From 66-474 sp036278635 (GTDB taxonomy: Bacteria; Pseudomonadota; Gammaproteobacteria; Xanthomonadales; Rhodanobacteraceae): a stretch of DNA of 30,273 nt. Made by a program: the position numbers and the translations under genes. The notes under the pieces are model-generated. The model was not told the origin of the DNA. It was given only the letters and a program-made list of their open reading frames with translations, and did not search any database. The stretch spans positions 1 to 30,273 of the forward strand of contig DASUKQ010000149.1 of assembly GCA_036278635.1 (NCBI GenBank). The letters are read 5' to 3'. The first letter of the stretch is position 1; every line of letters starts with the position of its first letter. Shown here piece by piece: positions 8,230 to 17,104 of this stretch.

Positions 8230-10830
8230 TCAGAAGCTGTACTTGGCCTGGAAATTGACTTCGCGTCCGAACAGCGGCCGCGCCATGAGCACCCCGCCGA
8301 TACCGGTGTTGACGCCGAACTTCCGCGAGTTGCCCTCGGTCAGGCCGACCTCGTTGGTCAGGTTCGTGCCCTGCAAGCGGAATTGCCAGTTCTCCCCCAC
8401 GTTGGCAACGATCCCGCCATCCAGCGTCTGGTACGTGCCCAACGGTTGCAATGCCGATATGTCCTGATAATGCTGACCGACGTGGGTGTAGGTCACGAAC
8501 GCCATGATGCTGCCCCAGCTGGTCGGCAACGTGTAGCTGGGCGTGATCATGTAACGGAACTTGGGCTGGCGCTGGAGCGGCGCACCGGTGATGGGTGCAC
8601 ACGCAGGGTTGCCATTGATGTCGGTGTACTGCGCGCAAGCGTCGTAGTGGGTGTAGTGTCCGTCCATGTACACGCCGATCATCGCCAGCCTGAAGTTCTC
8701 GATCGGCGACCATGTGACGTTGAGATCGATGCCTTTCGAATTCGATCCGTAGGTCGAAATGGGGGCACCGACCAGCGGCTGGCCATTCGGGCCTGTTGGC
8801 GTGTATTGCAGACCCGTGAACAGGCGATGGTAGATACTGGCGTCGACGAACAGCGCCGGCGATTCGTACTTGAACCCGGCTTCCATGTTCTCGATCTTCT
8901 GCATCGGCGCGAAATTGCCATTCTGGCCGCGGATGCCGTTGTCGAAATCGTTGAAATGACCGCCGGTGTTGGCACGGACGTAGGCGCTCATGTGGTCGTT
9001 GAATTGATAGTTCGCACCGACCGTGAACGCCGGGTGGGTTTTCTTGTAATGCTCGTAATCCCACGTGCCGTTGCAGACCGGCGTCGTGTTGTCGTACAGC
9101 GTGTTCGGGTTTCCGTCGAGGTCGACCTTGGACTGGTTGCAGGTCCGCTGATTGACGTCGATGTTCTCGATGCGCCCGGCAGCCTGCAGCAGCCACGGCC
9201 CGACACGCCACGTATCGGCCAGGTAGAACGCCTTGTTGGTGGCGGTGCCCGCCTCGACGATGTTGAAGTTGTTGTTGAAATCGACGAAACCCTGCGGGTT
9301 GGCAACCACGATGGTCTGCCCGGTCTGCTGGTAGGTCAGGCCGATCGGCTTGGTATTGGACTGGTTGAGCATCAGCATCTGGTTGCCCAGCGACCAGTTG
9401 TCGTGGTCGGTGTAGCGGGCAAGATAGACGCCGGCCGTCACCGTATTGCCATCGAAGATTTCCCTGCTGACGCGGAAATCGTTGTTGAAGCTCTTCAGGT
9501 GCTTCTGGATGTACCACCAGCCCTGGTGGATCACGCTTTGATCGAGTGGCACGACCGTGCCGTCGGGCAGGGTCGCGGTCACGTCCTGGCTGGCCGGATA
9601 ACCCAGGTTGTCGCTGTCGACCGCCGAGCCGTCGGGATTGCAGTAGCCGGCGGGCTGCGGAATGTTGCAGCCGTAGATGTAGTAGCCGAGCGGTTTCGGG
9701 TTGGGGCCCGAAAACAGTGCGTTGGTGGGCAGGTCGCCACTGTTGAAGATGAAGTGGTCCGAAATCGTCCAGTCGCCGAAGGTGGCGTCGTAACTCCCGC
9801 CGAAGAAATTCATCTGCGCGCCGCGGCCGTTGGCGAGGTTCGCGTTTTCAAGGTAACCGAGCGGATTGGGGACCTGTACGTGCTGGATCGCGCCACTGGC
9901 GTAGGTACCGGTCAGCGGATCGAAACCCGGGAAGCCGTGGAAGCTGTCGCCCGAGCCCTGGATCATCGGGATCGGCGTGATGAACTGGTTCTTGTCATCG
10001 AGCCTGCGCGCCCACAGCATGAATGAGCCGTTGTCCATGTCGTGCGACAGCGTGGCGGTCAACTGGCCGCCCTTGTCGGACGGGAAGTCACGCGGGTCGC
10101 GCACCCCGTCGGAGGTACGCCAGAAACCGCCGATGCTGGCGTACCAGCCGTCGGCGATCTTGAATCCGTAGAAACCGTCGAGGCGCCACAGGCCCTCGTT
10201 GCCGTAGGTGACGCCGATGTCCCCGGACGGCTGCGCCGTGCCCTGGCGCAGGATGAAGTTCGCGGTAGCCCCCATCTGTCCGGGCCCGAACACCACGCCC
10301 GGGCCGCCCTGCACGATCTCGACGCGCTGGATGGTGTCGTCGAGCCTCAGCAACGAACTCGAATCCATGAACGAAAGCGAAGGCATGCCGTACAACGGCG
10401 TGCCGTTGACCATGTTGGTGAAGAACGGCGCGTCGCCGCCGCCCGGGAAGCCCGCGATCTCGATGTTGGCGCCGGTCTGGCCACCGGTGGATTCAGGCCA
10501 GATACCCGGCGAGATCTTCAGGAGGTCCGCGACGCTCAACGGATTCGCCTGCTTGATCTCCTCGCGGTCGGCGGTGACGATGTTGTAGCTCGCGTCGAGC
10601 TTCTTGACACCGATCGGACTGGCCGTGACGACGATGGCCTGCAAGGTCTGCGGTGTGGATTGCGACGATTGTTGCTGGTTTTGCGGCGACGCCTGCTGGG
10701 CCGTCGCGGAGGTCGTGGCCTGGCCGCTGCCACCGGCCGCCTGGCCAGGGTTGGCCGCCCAGACGACAGGCGGGAGCGCGGCAAGGATGGCGCTTGTCAG
10801 CGCCAGTCTGATCAGCTTGTCGTTCTTCAT
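8230..10830 (-). CDS. TonB-dependent outer-membrane receptor, probably for alpha-gluco-oligosaccharides
   Basis: 866 aa. Signal peptide at residues 1-25 (ending PPVVWA), then a Gln/Ser/Ala-rich linker to about 62, a TonB box (QAIVVTAS, 65-71), the plug domain (VADLLKISPGI, VNGTPLYG, IQRVEIVQGGPGVVFGPGQMGATANFILR) and a long 22-strand-type barrel ending in an aromatic terminus (FQAKYSF) typical of BAM substrates. Receptors of this type take siderophores, vitamins or oligosaccharides through the outer membrane using proton-motive force via TonB. Here the flanking glycosidases and LacI regulator argue for a carbohydrate. There is no SusD-like partner, as is usual for proteobacterial carbohydrate receptors. 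It heads the minus-strand series with the two GH65 genes. A palindromic operator overlapping a possible -35 lies about 190 bp upstream. Confidence 0.93.
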   Translation of the reverse strand: MKNDKLIRLALTSAILAALPPVVWAANPGQAAGGSGQATTSATAQQASPQNQQQSSQSTPQTLQAIVVTASPIGVKKLDASYNIVTADREEIKQANPLSVADLLKISPGIWPESTGGQTGANIEIAGFPGGGDAPFFTNMVNGTPLYGMPSLSFMDSSSLLRLDDTIQRVEIVQGGPGVVFGPGQMGATANFILRQGTAQPSGDIGVTYGNEGLWRLDGFYGFKIADGWYASIGGFWRTSDGVRDPRDFPSDKGGQLTATLSHDMDNGSFMLWARRLDDKNQFITPIPMIQGSGDSFHGFPGFDPLTGTYASGAIQHVQVPNPLGYLENANLANGRGAQMNFFGGSYDATFGDWTISDHFIFNSGDLPTNALFSGPNPKPLGYYIYGCNIPQPAGYCNPDGSAVDSDNLGYPASQDVTATLPDGTVVPLDQSVIHQGWWYIQKHLKSFNNDFRVSREIFDGNTVTAGVYLARYTDHDNWSLGNQMLMLNQSNTKPIGLTYQQTGQTIVVANPQGFVDFNNNFNIVEAGTATNKAFYLADTWRVGPWLLQAAGRIENIDVNQRTCNQSKVDLDGNPNTLYDNTTPVCNGTWDYEHYKKTHPAFTVGANYQFNDHMSAYVRANTGGHFNDFDNGIRGQNGNFAPMQKIENMEAGFKYESPALFVDASIYHRLFTGLQYTPTGPNGQPLVGAPISTYGSNSKGIDLNVTWSPIENFRLAMIGVYMDGHYTHYDACAQYTDINGNPACAPITGAPLQRQPKFRYMITPSYTLPTSWGSIMAFVTYTHVGQHYQDISALQPLGTYQTLDGGIVANVGENWQFRLQGTNLTNEVGLTEGNSRKFGVNTGIGGVLMARPLFGREVNFQAKYSF

Positions 10831-11001
10831 GATTCACCCTCCAGCGATATGAAAGATCCGTGGCGCCGCGCCAGGCGGGCACCTGTTCTTCTTCTACGTG
10901 ACACAACAATCCGGGCTCCAGCGGCTCGCGAACTCGAAGCCTCGACGAACGACGCTGCCTCCAAACCCATGCCAGTCAACCCCGGATGACGCGCATCGTG
11001 C

Positions 11002-11031
11002 AGTTTGGCCGCGTAAAGACAGCGCTGTCAA
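11002..11031 (-). promoter_or_regulatory. Candidate promoter of the receptor gene
   Basis: On the minus strand a perfect TTGACA (11031-11026) is followed after 18 nt by CAAACT (11007-11002), a poor -10. The TTGACA is itself half of the proximal palindrome, so a repressor bound there would block RNA polymerase directly. The -10 is weak and the leader long, so the exact start of transcription is uncertain. Confidence 0.35.
11016..11031. promoter_or_regulatory. LacI-type operator, receptor-proximal copy
   Basis: The plus strand reads AAGACAGCGCTGTCAA; the inner 12 bp (GACAGCGCTGTC, 11018-11029) are a perfect palindrome with the central CG typical of LacI-family sites. It differs from the distal copy only at the third base. 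It lies 185 bp upstream of the receptor start. Confidence 0.7.
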
Positions 11032-11214
11032 TTTGCGGTGCACCACTCCCGGACCCACATCGGACAGGCAACGACATGCCGCTGACGGCGTCGGATGCGA
11101 GCTGCCACATGGGTTGGAGAGGACACTTTCATGTTGCGCCGCAACAGTCTCGGTGCGCGGCAACCGGGTGTTCCTCGAAACAAACGTGTGCCACACTGTG
11201 GATTGGCGGTCGCA

Positions 11215-11230
11215 TTGACAGCGCTGTCAA
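11215..11230. promoter_or_regulatory. LacI-type operator, regulator-proximal copy
   Basis: TTGACAGCGCTGTCAA is a perfect 16-bp palindrome with a central CG, 186 bp upstream of the LacI-type regulator start. Centre-to-centre distance to the other copy is 199 bp, close to 19 helical turns, so both would face the same side of the helix. It probably serves autoregulation and/or repression by looping. Confidence 0.75.
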
Positions 11231-11416
11231 CATGAATTCCCGGACCCCACCAAGGCCTGCATTGCCACTGAAAATCACCCTGGCTGCAATCCCGCTCCTG
11301 CCGCCGCGCTGTCGGCCCGGGCAGCCCGGATGGACGGCTCCGGCGACGCCCGCCCAAAGGGTATCCGGCGGATCGTGCGGCGTGCGCGGCCGGCCTCGCG
11401 AACGAGGGGGTGTCCA

Positions 11417-12457
11417 GTGGGCTCCGTGACGCTCGACGACGTCGCGACGCAGGCTGGCGTTTCCGCGAAAACGGTCTCGCGCGTGGTCAATGGCGAGCGT
11501 TCGGTGCGCCGCGAGACCCGCCAACGCGTGCTGGACGCCATCCAGCAACTCGACTACCGCCCCAACCTTCTGGCCCGCGGCTTGAGCGGATCCCACGCGT
11601 ACACGATCGGGCTGGTCTACGACAACCCGAATGCCTACTACATCATCGCGATGCAGCAGGGCGCGCTCACCGCGTGCGATGACCTGCATTTCGGCCTGCA
11701 GATGCGCCCCTGCGACTCACGATCGCCCGGACTGGCCGAAGGATTGCGCGACTTCGTACACCGTTCGCGCCTTTCGGGACTCGTATTGACCACGCCCGTG
11801 TCGGAACGCACGGCGTCGCTGCGCAAGTTGTCGGCATACCACATCCCTTGCGTCCGGATCGTTTCGGCGGCCCGGGAACCGCGTGGCGGATTCCCTTGCG
11901 TCTACGTCGACGACCGCGACGCCGCGCATGCGATCACCAGCCATCTTCTGCAACTCGGTCACGTCCGCATCGGCTTCCTGCGCGGCGGCAGTCATCACCA
12001 CGCCAGCGCGCAACGTCTCACGGGCTACAAGGATGCACTGCGCGACTACGGGATTCCGGCGCGCAAGGAACTGATGATCGACGGTGATTACGTGTTCGAC
12101 GACGGCTTCCGTGGTGCACGCCGCCTGCTCGACCTCGCCGAGCCGCCTACGGCCATTTTCGGGTGCAACGACGAAATTGCCGCCGGAGCGCTCGCCGCCA
12201 CGCAATCGATGGGGCTGCACGTGCCCTATGACGTTTCGATCGCCGGGTTCGAGGACAGCCCGTTTTCGCGCCACTCGTGGCCACCGATCACCACGGCGCG
12301 CCAGCGTGCCGATACGATCGTCGAGCACGCGGCGCGCATGTTGATCGCGGGAATCAGCGGGCACGACGTCAGGAACAAGGGCTTCAATCCAGAACTGGTG
12401 GTGCGCGGCTCGACCGCCCCGCCGCGGCCGAAATCGCATCGACGCAAGCGCGGATAG
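11417..12457 (+). CDS. LacI-family transcriptional repressor of the sugar locus
   Basis: 346 aa from the GTG at 11417, chosen because GAGGGGG sits 6 nt upstream and because the LacI helix-turn-helix begins directly after it (VTLDDVATQAGVSAKTVSRVVNGE, then LDAIQQLDYRPNLLARGL as hinge). An ATG at 11330 in the same frame would add 29 Arg-rich residues unlike the family. The remainder is a periplasmic-binding-protein-like effector domain (YTIGLVYDNPNAYYI, DDRDAAHAITSHLLQLGH, FGCNDEIAAGALAATQSMGLHVPYDVSIAGFED). It is divergent from the receptor and codirectional with the GH37 gene. The two palindromes upstream are its likely targets; the inducer is probably a product of the locus enzymes. Confidence 0.93.
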   Translation: MGSVTLDDVATQAGVSAKTVSRVVNGERSVRRETRQRVLDAIQQLDYRPNLLARGLSGSHAYTIGLVYDNPNAYYIIAMQQGALTACDDLHFGLQMRPCDSRSPGLAEGLRDFVHRSRLSGLVLTTPVSERTASLRKLSAYHIPCVRIVSAAREPRGGFPCVYVDDRDAAHAITSHLLQLGHVRIGFLRGGSHHHASAQRLTGYKDALRDYGIPARKELMIDGDYVFDDGFRGARRLLDLAEPPTAIFGCNDEIAAGALAATQSMGLHVPYDVSIAGFEDSPFSRHSWPPITTARQRADTIVEHAARMLIAGISGHDVRNKGFNPELVVRGSTAPPRPKSHRRKRG

Positions 12458-12609
12458 CCGTCGCCATGCAACTTGGACAAGCCCGAACGTGGACGAAACC
12501 GAGGAAGTCGACACGGACCACCGCCTTCCGCGACACCTCTGCCACACTTGCACGGACGGGACGCGTCGACCCGACCCTGACCCTGCCAACACGACCAAGG
12601 GAAGCCGCC

Positions 12610-14277
12610 ATGAAAATCCGTTCGCTCCTCGCCTCTGTCCTCGCGACGTTGTTCTTCGCCACGACGGTCTGTGCCGCGACGCCCGACCCGGCCAAAACCC
12701 GCAGCTACATCGACCATGCGTGGAGCACCCTCACGCGTTCGGCGGACGAGTGCCGGGCATTGGTCGATCCCAAGGTGCCGTCGCGTTCGGTGGTCTACCT
12801 GCCAGCACAGGTGTCGATTCCGGCCTCGCTCGCGCAAAGCGCCAGACGCTGCCACGTCGAGGTGCAGCACCTGCCCTCGCCGATCCGGCAACTGGGCGAT
12901 GTCGATCCGACGAAACTGCCTGCCCAGGGATTGCTGTACCTGCCTCATCCCTACGTGGTGCCCGGCGGCTTCTTCAACGAAATGTACGGCTGGGACAGCT
13001 ACTTCATCGTGCTGGGCCTGGTCGCCGACCATCGCGAAGCGCTGGCGCTCGACATGGTGGACAACTTCCTGTACGAAATCGAATACTACGGTGGCGTGCT
13101 CAACGCCAACCGCACCTACTACCTCACCCGTTCGCAGCCACCGTTCATGAGCGCGATGATGGCGGCGGTGCTGGACGATCCCGCGAGCTTCCCCGACGCG
13201 CAGGCGAAACGCGCGTGGCTCGCCCGCGCCTATCCGCTGGCCGTGCGCAATTACGAAATCTGGACGACCCGGCAGCACCTCGCCGGCGATACCGGCCTAT
13301 CGCGCTATTTCGGTTATGGCCAGGGCCCGGTCATCGAAATGCCGGACAGCGACTACTACGTCGGCGTGATCCGCTGGTTGCTGGCGCATCCCACGCAGGA
13401 TCCAGGTTACCTCGTCAAGGCGCCGCAGCATCCCGATGCCGCGCAAGCCGCGGCGTTGAAGACGACCAGTTGCGACGTCACTACCTCGAAAATCTGTGCG
13501 GGTGACTGGTTGAACGGCTACCGCCTCACCGCCGACTACTACAAGGGCGATCGCGCGATGCGCGAATCCGGATTCGATACCGATTTCCATTTCGGCCCGT
13601 GGGGCGGTTCCACCCACCACTACGCCGGGGTCGGCCTGAACAGCCTGCTGTACCGCTACGAGCGGGACCTGCACGACTTCGCGGCAACCCTCGGCAAGAC
13701 GGGCGATGCCGAACGCTGGGCACACGCCGCCGACGCGCGCCGCAAGGCGATCGACAAGTACCTGTGGCACGCCGACCAGGGTCGTTACATGGATTACGAC
13801 TTCGTCGCCGGCAAGCCTTCGACCGATCCCTACCTGACCATGTTCTATCCGTTGTGGGCGGGCGCTGCGACGGAGCAACAGGCCAATGACCTGGTCAAGC
13901 AGCTCGAGCTGTTCGAGCGCAAGGGCGGGCTCCAGATGAGCACCCGCGACACCGGCGCGCAATGGGATGCGCCGTTCGGCTGGGCGCCGACCAACTGGCT
14001 CGCGGTCGAGGGGCTGCAGGCCTACGGGTTCCATGCCGACGCGCGCCGCATTTCATGCAAATTCACGGGCACCGTCGACCGCAGCCTCGCCAAGGACGGC
14101 ACCATCCGCGAAAAATACAACATGGTTCTCGGCAACGCCGACGTGAAGATCACCGCAGGCTACAAGCAGAACGTGATCGGCTTCGGCTGGACCAATGGTG
14201 TGTACCTGAACATGCAGAATCTCATCGCGGCCGATGGCGGCTGCCATGCACCGGCTGCCGCCACTGCCGCACCGTGA
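12610..14277 (+). CDS. Exported GH37 trehalase-family enzyme with altered substrate-binding motifs
   Basis: 555 aa, close to E. coli periplasmic trehalase; AAGGGAAG precedes the ATG. Signal peptide: KIRSLLASVLATLFFATTVCA. GH37 signatures are present: PGGFFNEMYGWDSYF (118-132), NANRTYYLTRSQPP, ESGFD with Asp323 as expected general acid, QWDAPFGWAP (from 451) and REKYN with Glu501 as expected general base. Two conserved arginines are missing: PGGRF reads PGGFF (Phe121), and ESGWDxSSRW reads ESGFDTDFHFGPWGG. Both arginines hold trehalose in the E. coli enzyme. There is also extra sequence between signature 1 and the acid. I infer a GH37 hydrolase for another alpha-glucoside, or one with a reshaped pocket. 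It follows the LacI gene after 152 bp with no operator copy of its own. Confidence 0.88.
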   Translation: MKIRSLLASVLATLFFATTVCAATPDPAKTRSYIDHAWSTLTRSADECRALVDPKVPSRSVVYLPAQVSIPASLAQSARRCHVEVQHLPSPIRQLGDVDPTKLPAQGLLYLPHPYVVPGGFFNEMYGWDSYFIVLGLVADHREALALDMVDNFLYEIEYYGGVLNANRTYYLTRSQPPFMSAMMAAVLDDPASFPDAQAKRAWLARAYPLAVRNYEIWTTRQHLAGDTGLSRYFGYGQGPVIEMPDSDYYVGVIRWLLAHPTQDPGYLVKAPQHPDAAQAAALKTTSCDVTTSKICAGDWLNGYRLTADYYKGDRAMRESGFDTDFHFGPWGGSTHHYAGVGLNSLLYRYERDLHDFAATLGKTGDAERWAHAADARRKAIDKYLWHADQGRYMDYDFVAGKPSTDPYLTMFYPLWAGAATEQQANDLVKQLELFERKGGLQMSTRDTGAQWDAPFGWAPTNWLAVEGLQAYGFHADARRISCKFTGTVDRSLAKDGTIREKYNMVLGNADVKITAGYKQNVIGFGWTNGVYLNMQNLIAADGGCHAPAAATAAP

Positions 14278-14280
14278 TGA

Positions 14281-14350
14281 GCGGGAGCGAGCGTGCTCGC
14301 GCCCGGGCCCCCGCGCTGCCACTTGCCTGGGATCGCCTGCACGCAGGCTC

Positions 14351-14354
<4 letters not shown>
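14281..14354. repeat. Inverted pair of REP-type repeats between convergent genes
   Basis: Two 23-nt REP-like units face each other. Unit 1 (+, 14281-14303) contains GGGAGCGAGCGTGCTCGCG. Unit 2 (-, 14332-14354) contains GTAGGAGCCTGCGTGC followed by AGGCGAT. Both share the pattern GGAGC, two variable bases, GCGTGC, two bases, GCG, each a short hairpin, and 28 nt separate them. This matches the REP family of Pseudomonas and xanthomonads (GTAGGAGC..GCTTGC..GCGA), normally spread by RAYT transposases. The hairpins may also end transcription from both sides. The TAG of unit 2 is the stop codon of the isoaspartyl peptidase gene. Confidence 0.75.
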
Positions 14355-15271
<917 letters not shown>

Positions 15272-15366
15272 GGGGTAACCCCAGCGGCGGCGAACCAATG
15301 CAGCAGTTTCGCATTTATCCGTCGTGGACTGTCCGATGATGGAACGGCACCGGCCGCAGGACGTCG

Positions 15367-16665
15367 TCAGCACCCCACGCTGGGTGTCAGCTCGATCTTG
15401 ATCGTATGCTTGCCGGGTGCAAGGGCCGGACTTTCGGTGAGGTGGCTGCCCAGCAGAATCGTCGCCATTTGCCCCGGCCGCGCAATGATCCGTGGTTCTA
15501 CCGGATGTTCCAGCGGTCCACCATGCATTTTCGTGTTGACCTCAAGCATTCCATGCGAGGCAGGCGCAACCGAAAACCGCCCGTGCCATGGCGGGAGTTC
15601 CCCGATATTGCCTTCGGTGACCGCGTAGTGCGCGCCAGGTTCCAGGCACGTGTTGGCACGCAGTCGCGGCGCCTTTCCATCGATGGCAAGGGTAACCTTC
15701 AGCTTGTAACGATCGGCATGAGCCCCATTGGTGGTTGCGGGCGCCGTGGCTGCATAGGCGCCGCCCGCACCGAGCAGGACCGCGGCAACCGCCAGCACCA
15801 TGCCGCCTGTACGACGAGCCCGGGACGGCGGTGTCTGTTTCAACATGGCGATACGCTCCGTGAGTGGATGGCGAGGGGACCACGCGCAACCCACCGGCAA
15901 CGGAAGCGTCGCCGAGAGGGCCTTCAGCATCGCGTTCGCATAGCTGCGGCGCACGCCACGGTTTTCGCGCAGCACGCCGGCGTCGCAGGCCAGTTCCTGA
16001 TCGTGGCGCAACGCCGACAACGCCCACCACGCCAGCGGGTGAAACCAGAAGATCGCCGTCACGGATTGCGCCAGCAGGCACCAGCAGCCGTCGCGGCGAC
16101 GCGCATGCATCGCCTCGTGGGCGAGGATCAACGCGCGCTCGGTATCGTCGTAGCGATCAGCGAAATCCGCGGGCACCACGATGCGCGGCCGCCATGCACC
16201 CACCAGCGCCGGCCCGGTCCACGGATCGGCCGCGCGAAGGATCCGCCAGCGCGACGGGACGTTTCCGTACCGCTCGGCTCCGCGCAGTTTCGCGCCATAG
16301 CGCCGTTGCGCATGGGCGGCAACCGTCAGCGCAACGACGACTCCGACAAACCAGAAAACGGCCGCCCACGTTCTCCAGTCGCCCGCAACAGGAGCGACGG
16401 CGCTGGAAGCGAGCGCATCGGGCAATCCGGCAAGAGCGACGACGATCGGCGGCAATGGTGATTCGGATGTCGCCGTGTGCGGCAACAAACTCGCCAACAT
16501 GGCGACTGGCGGCAACAGCCACAACAGGAATGCGCGCTCGGGGCCAAAGGCCCTCCGGCACGGTTTGCGCAATGCCGCGACCACCAGCACCGACGCCGTA
16601 ACGACCAGCAGCGCCAGCCACCCGAGCCGGCACCAACCCGCGACGAAGGGTTCAAGATGGGTCAT
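15367..16665 (-). CDS. M56-family (BlaR1/MecR1-like) membrane metallopeptidase sensor
   Basis: 432 aa from the second of two adjacent ATGs (AGGAG 7 nt upstream). It has N-terminal membrane segments (about 10-33, 44-63, 98-118), then a cytoplasmic zinc-peptidase domain with HEAMH (183-187) and the downstream zinc-ligand Glu in DQELACD. A last membrane helix (about 288-306) is followed by a periplasmic domain of about 120 residues. That domain is not the penicillin-binding domain of BlaR1; it is beta-rich and has two cysteines, Cys340 and the C-terminal Cys432. In the BlaR/BlaI system, ligand binding outside activates the peptidase, which relieves repression by BlaI. The gene overlaps the BlaI-type gene by 14 bp, so the two are translationally coupled. 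The signal sensed is unknown. Confidence 0.88.
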   Translation of the reverse strand: MTHLEPFVAGWCRLGWLALLVVTASVLVVAALRKPCRRAFGPERAFLLWLLPPVAMLASLLPHTATSESPLPPIVVALAGLPDALASSAVAPVAGDWRTWAAVFWFVGVVVALTVAAHAQRRYGAKLRGAERYGNVPSRWRILRAADPWTGPALVGAWRPRIVVPADFADRYDDTERALILAHEAMHARRRDGCWCLLAQSVTAIFWFHPLAWWALSALRHDQELACDAGVLRENRGVRRSYANAMLKALSATLPLPVGCAWSPRHPLTERIAMLKQTPPSRARRTGGMVLAVAAVLLGAGGAYAATAPATTNGAHADRYKLKVTLAIDGKAPRLRANTCLEPGAHYAVTEGNIGELPPWHGRFSVAPASHGMLEVNTKMHGGPLEHPVEPRIIARPGQMATILLGSHLTESPALAPGKHTIKIELTPSVGC

Positions 16666-17023
16666 CATCGAGCTCCTGCAGCAGCTGGCGCAACTGGGCA
16701 ACATCCTTCTTCGACAGTTTGCGCCGCTCGCTGAAATGCGCGACCAGCGGCGCGACGCGGCCACCGAACAGACGGTCGAGCAGGTACTTGCTTTCGCCGA
16801 ACACGTATTGTTCGCGGGTGAGCAATGGCCGATACAGGTACCGCCGCCCGTCACGAACGGCCTTCACCGCGCGTTTCCTGAGCAATCGATTGAGCAGCGA
16901 TTTGACGGTGCCTTCCTGCCAGCCCCGCGCCGAGCCGACCCGGTCGACAATATCCCGGGCGCTGAGTGGCGCCTCGCGCCATAGCGCTTCCATCACGGTG
17001 GCTTCGGCTTCGCTGATCGACAT
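16652..17023 (-). CDS. BlaI/MecI-family transcriptional repressor
   Basis: 123 aa, the usual length. The winged helix occupies residues 1-70 (SISEAEATVMEALW, LSARDIVDRV, GWQEGTVKSLLNRLLRKRAVKAVRDGRRYLYRPLL), and the C-terminal half is the dimerisation helix region that the partner M56 peptidase would inactivate. It is the first gene of a two-gene unit with the M56 gene. No Shine-Dalgarno is evident. The promoter region has a good TACA-NN-TGTA operator and a weaker second copy, so autorepression is expected. No beta-lactamase gene is nearby, so its distant targets are not visible here. Confidence 0.93.
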   Translation of the reverse strand: MSISEAEATVMEALWREAPLSARDIVDRVGSARGWQEGTVKSLLNRLLRKRAVKAVRDGRRYLYRPLLTREQYVFGESKYLLDRLFGGRVAPLVAHFSERRKLSKKDVAQLRQLLQELDDDPS

Positions 17024-17030
17024 CGGTTTC

Positions 17031-17046
17031 GTTTACACCCGTGAAC
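17031..17046. promoter_or_regulatory. Second, imperfect BlaI-type operator
   Basis: GTTTACACCCGTGAAC pairs GTTTAC with GTGAAC (5 of 6 positions) around the centre. It lies just upstream of the repressor start codon and its centre is 26 bp from that of the stronger site. Confidence 0.45.
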
Positions 17047-17056
17047 GACGGGTATT

Positions 17057-17072
17057 GTTTACAACTGTAAAC
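17057..17072. promoter_or_regulatory. BlaI-type operator upstream of the BlaI/M56 pair
   Basis: GTTTACAACTGTAAAC has perfect 7-bp arms around AC and contains the TACA-NN-TGTA core known for BlaI/MecI regulators. On the minus strand a TTGACA (17084-17079) stands just upstream, and the operator fills the spacer and -10 region, so binding would block polymerase. Confidence 0.8.
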
Positions 17073-17104
17073 GTCGAATGTCAAGCAGGCGGGAGGGCGC
17101 GGCA

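Larger units (their letters stand above)
10831..11416. other. Long divergent regulatory region between receptor and LacI regulator (586 bp)
   Basis: No ORF here has a credible start or codon pattern. The region holds two near-identical palindromes (11016-11031 and 11215-11230) and a possible minus-strand promoter overlapping the first. The receptor leader would then be about 170 nt. The remainder shows nothing I recognise; no riboswitch fold is evident by eye. Confidence 0.6.

Noticed and set aside
8140..10026. 628-codon plus-strand frame opposite the TonB receptor
   Set aside because: Antisense shadow of a well-supported receptor gene; composition (His/Arg/Val/Asp-rich) is typical of a reversed GC-rich frame.
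11232..11429. Possible small ORF beginning ATGAATTCC just after the distal operator
   Set aside because: No ribosome site, Pro/Arg-rich out-of-frame composition, and it runs into the LacI gene start.
16666..16854. N-terminal extension of the M56 protein
   Set aside because: The added stretch is Cys/Ser/Arg-rich and lies inside the BlaI-type gene; AGGAG directly precedes the ATGs at 16665/16668.
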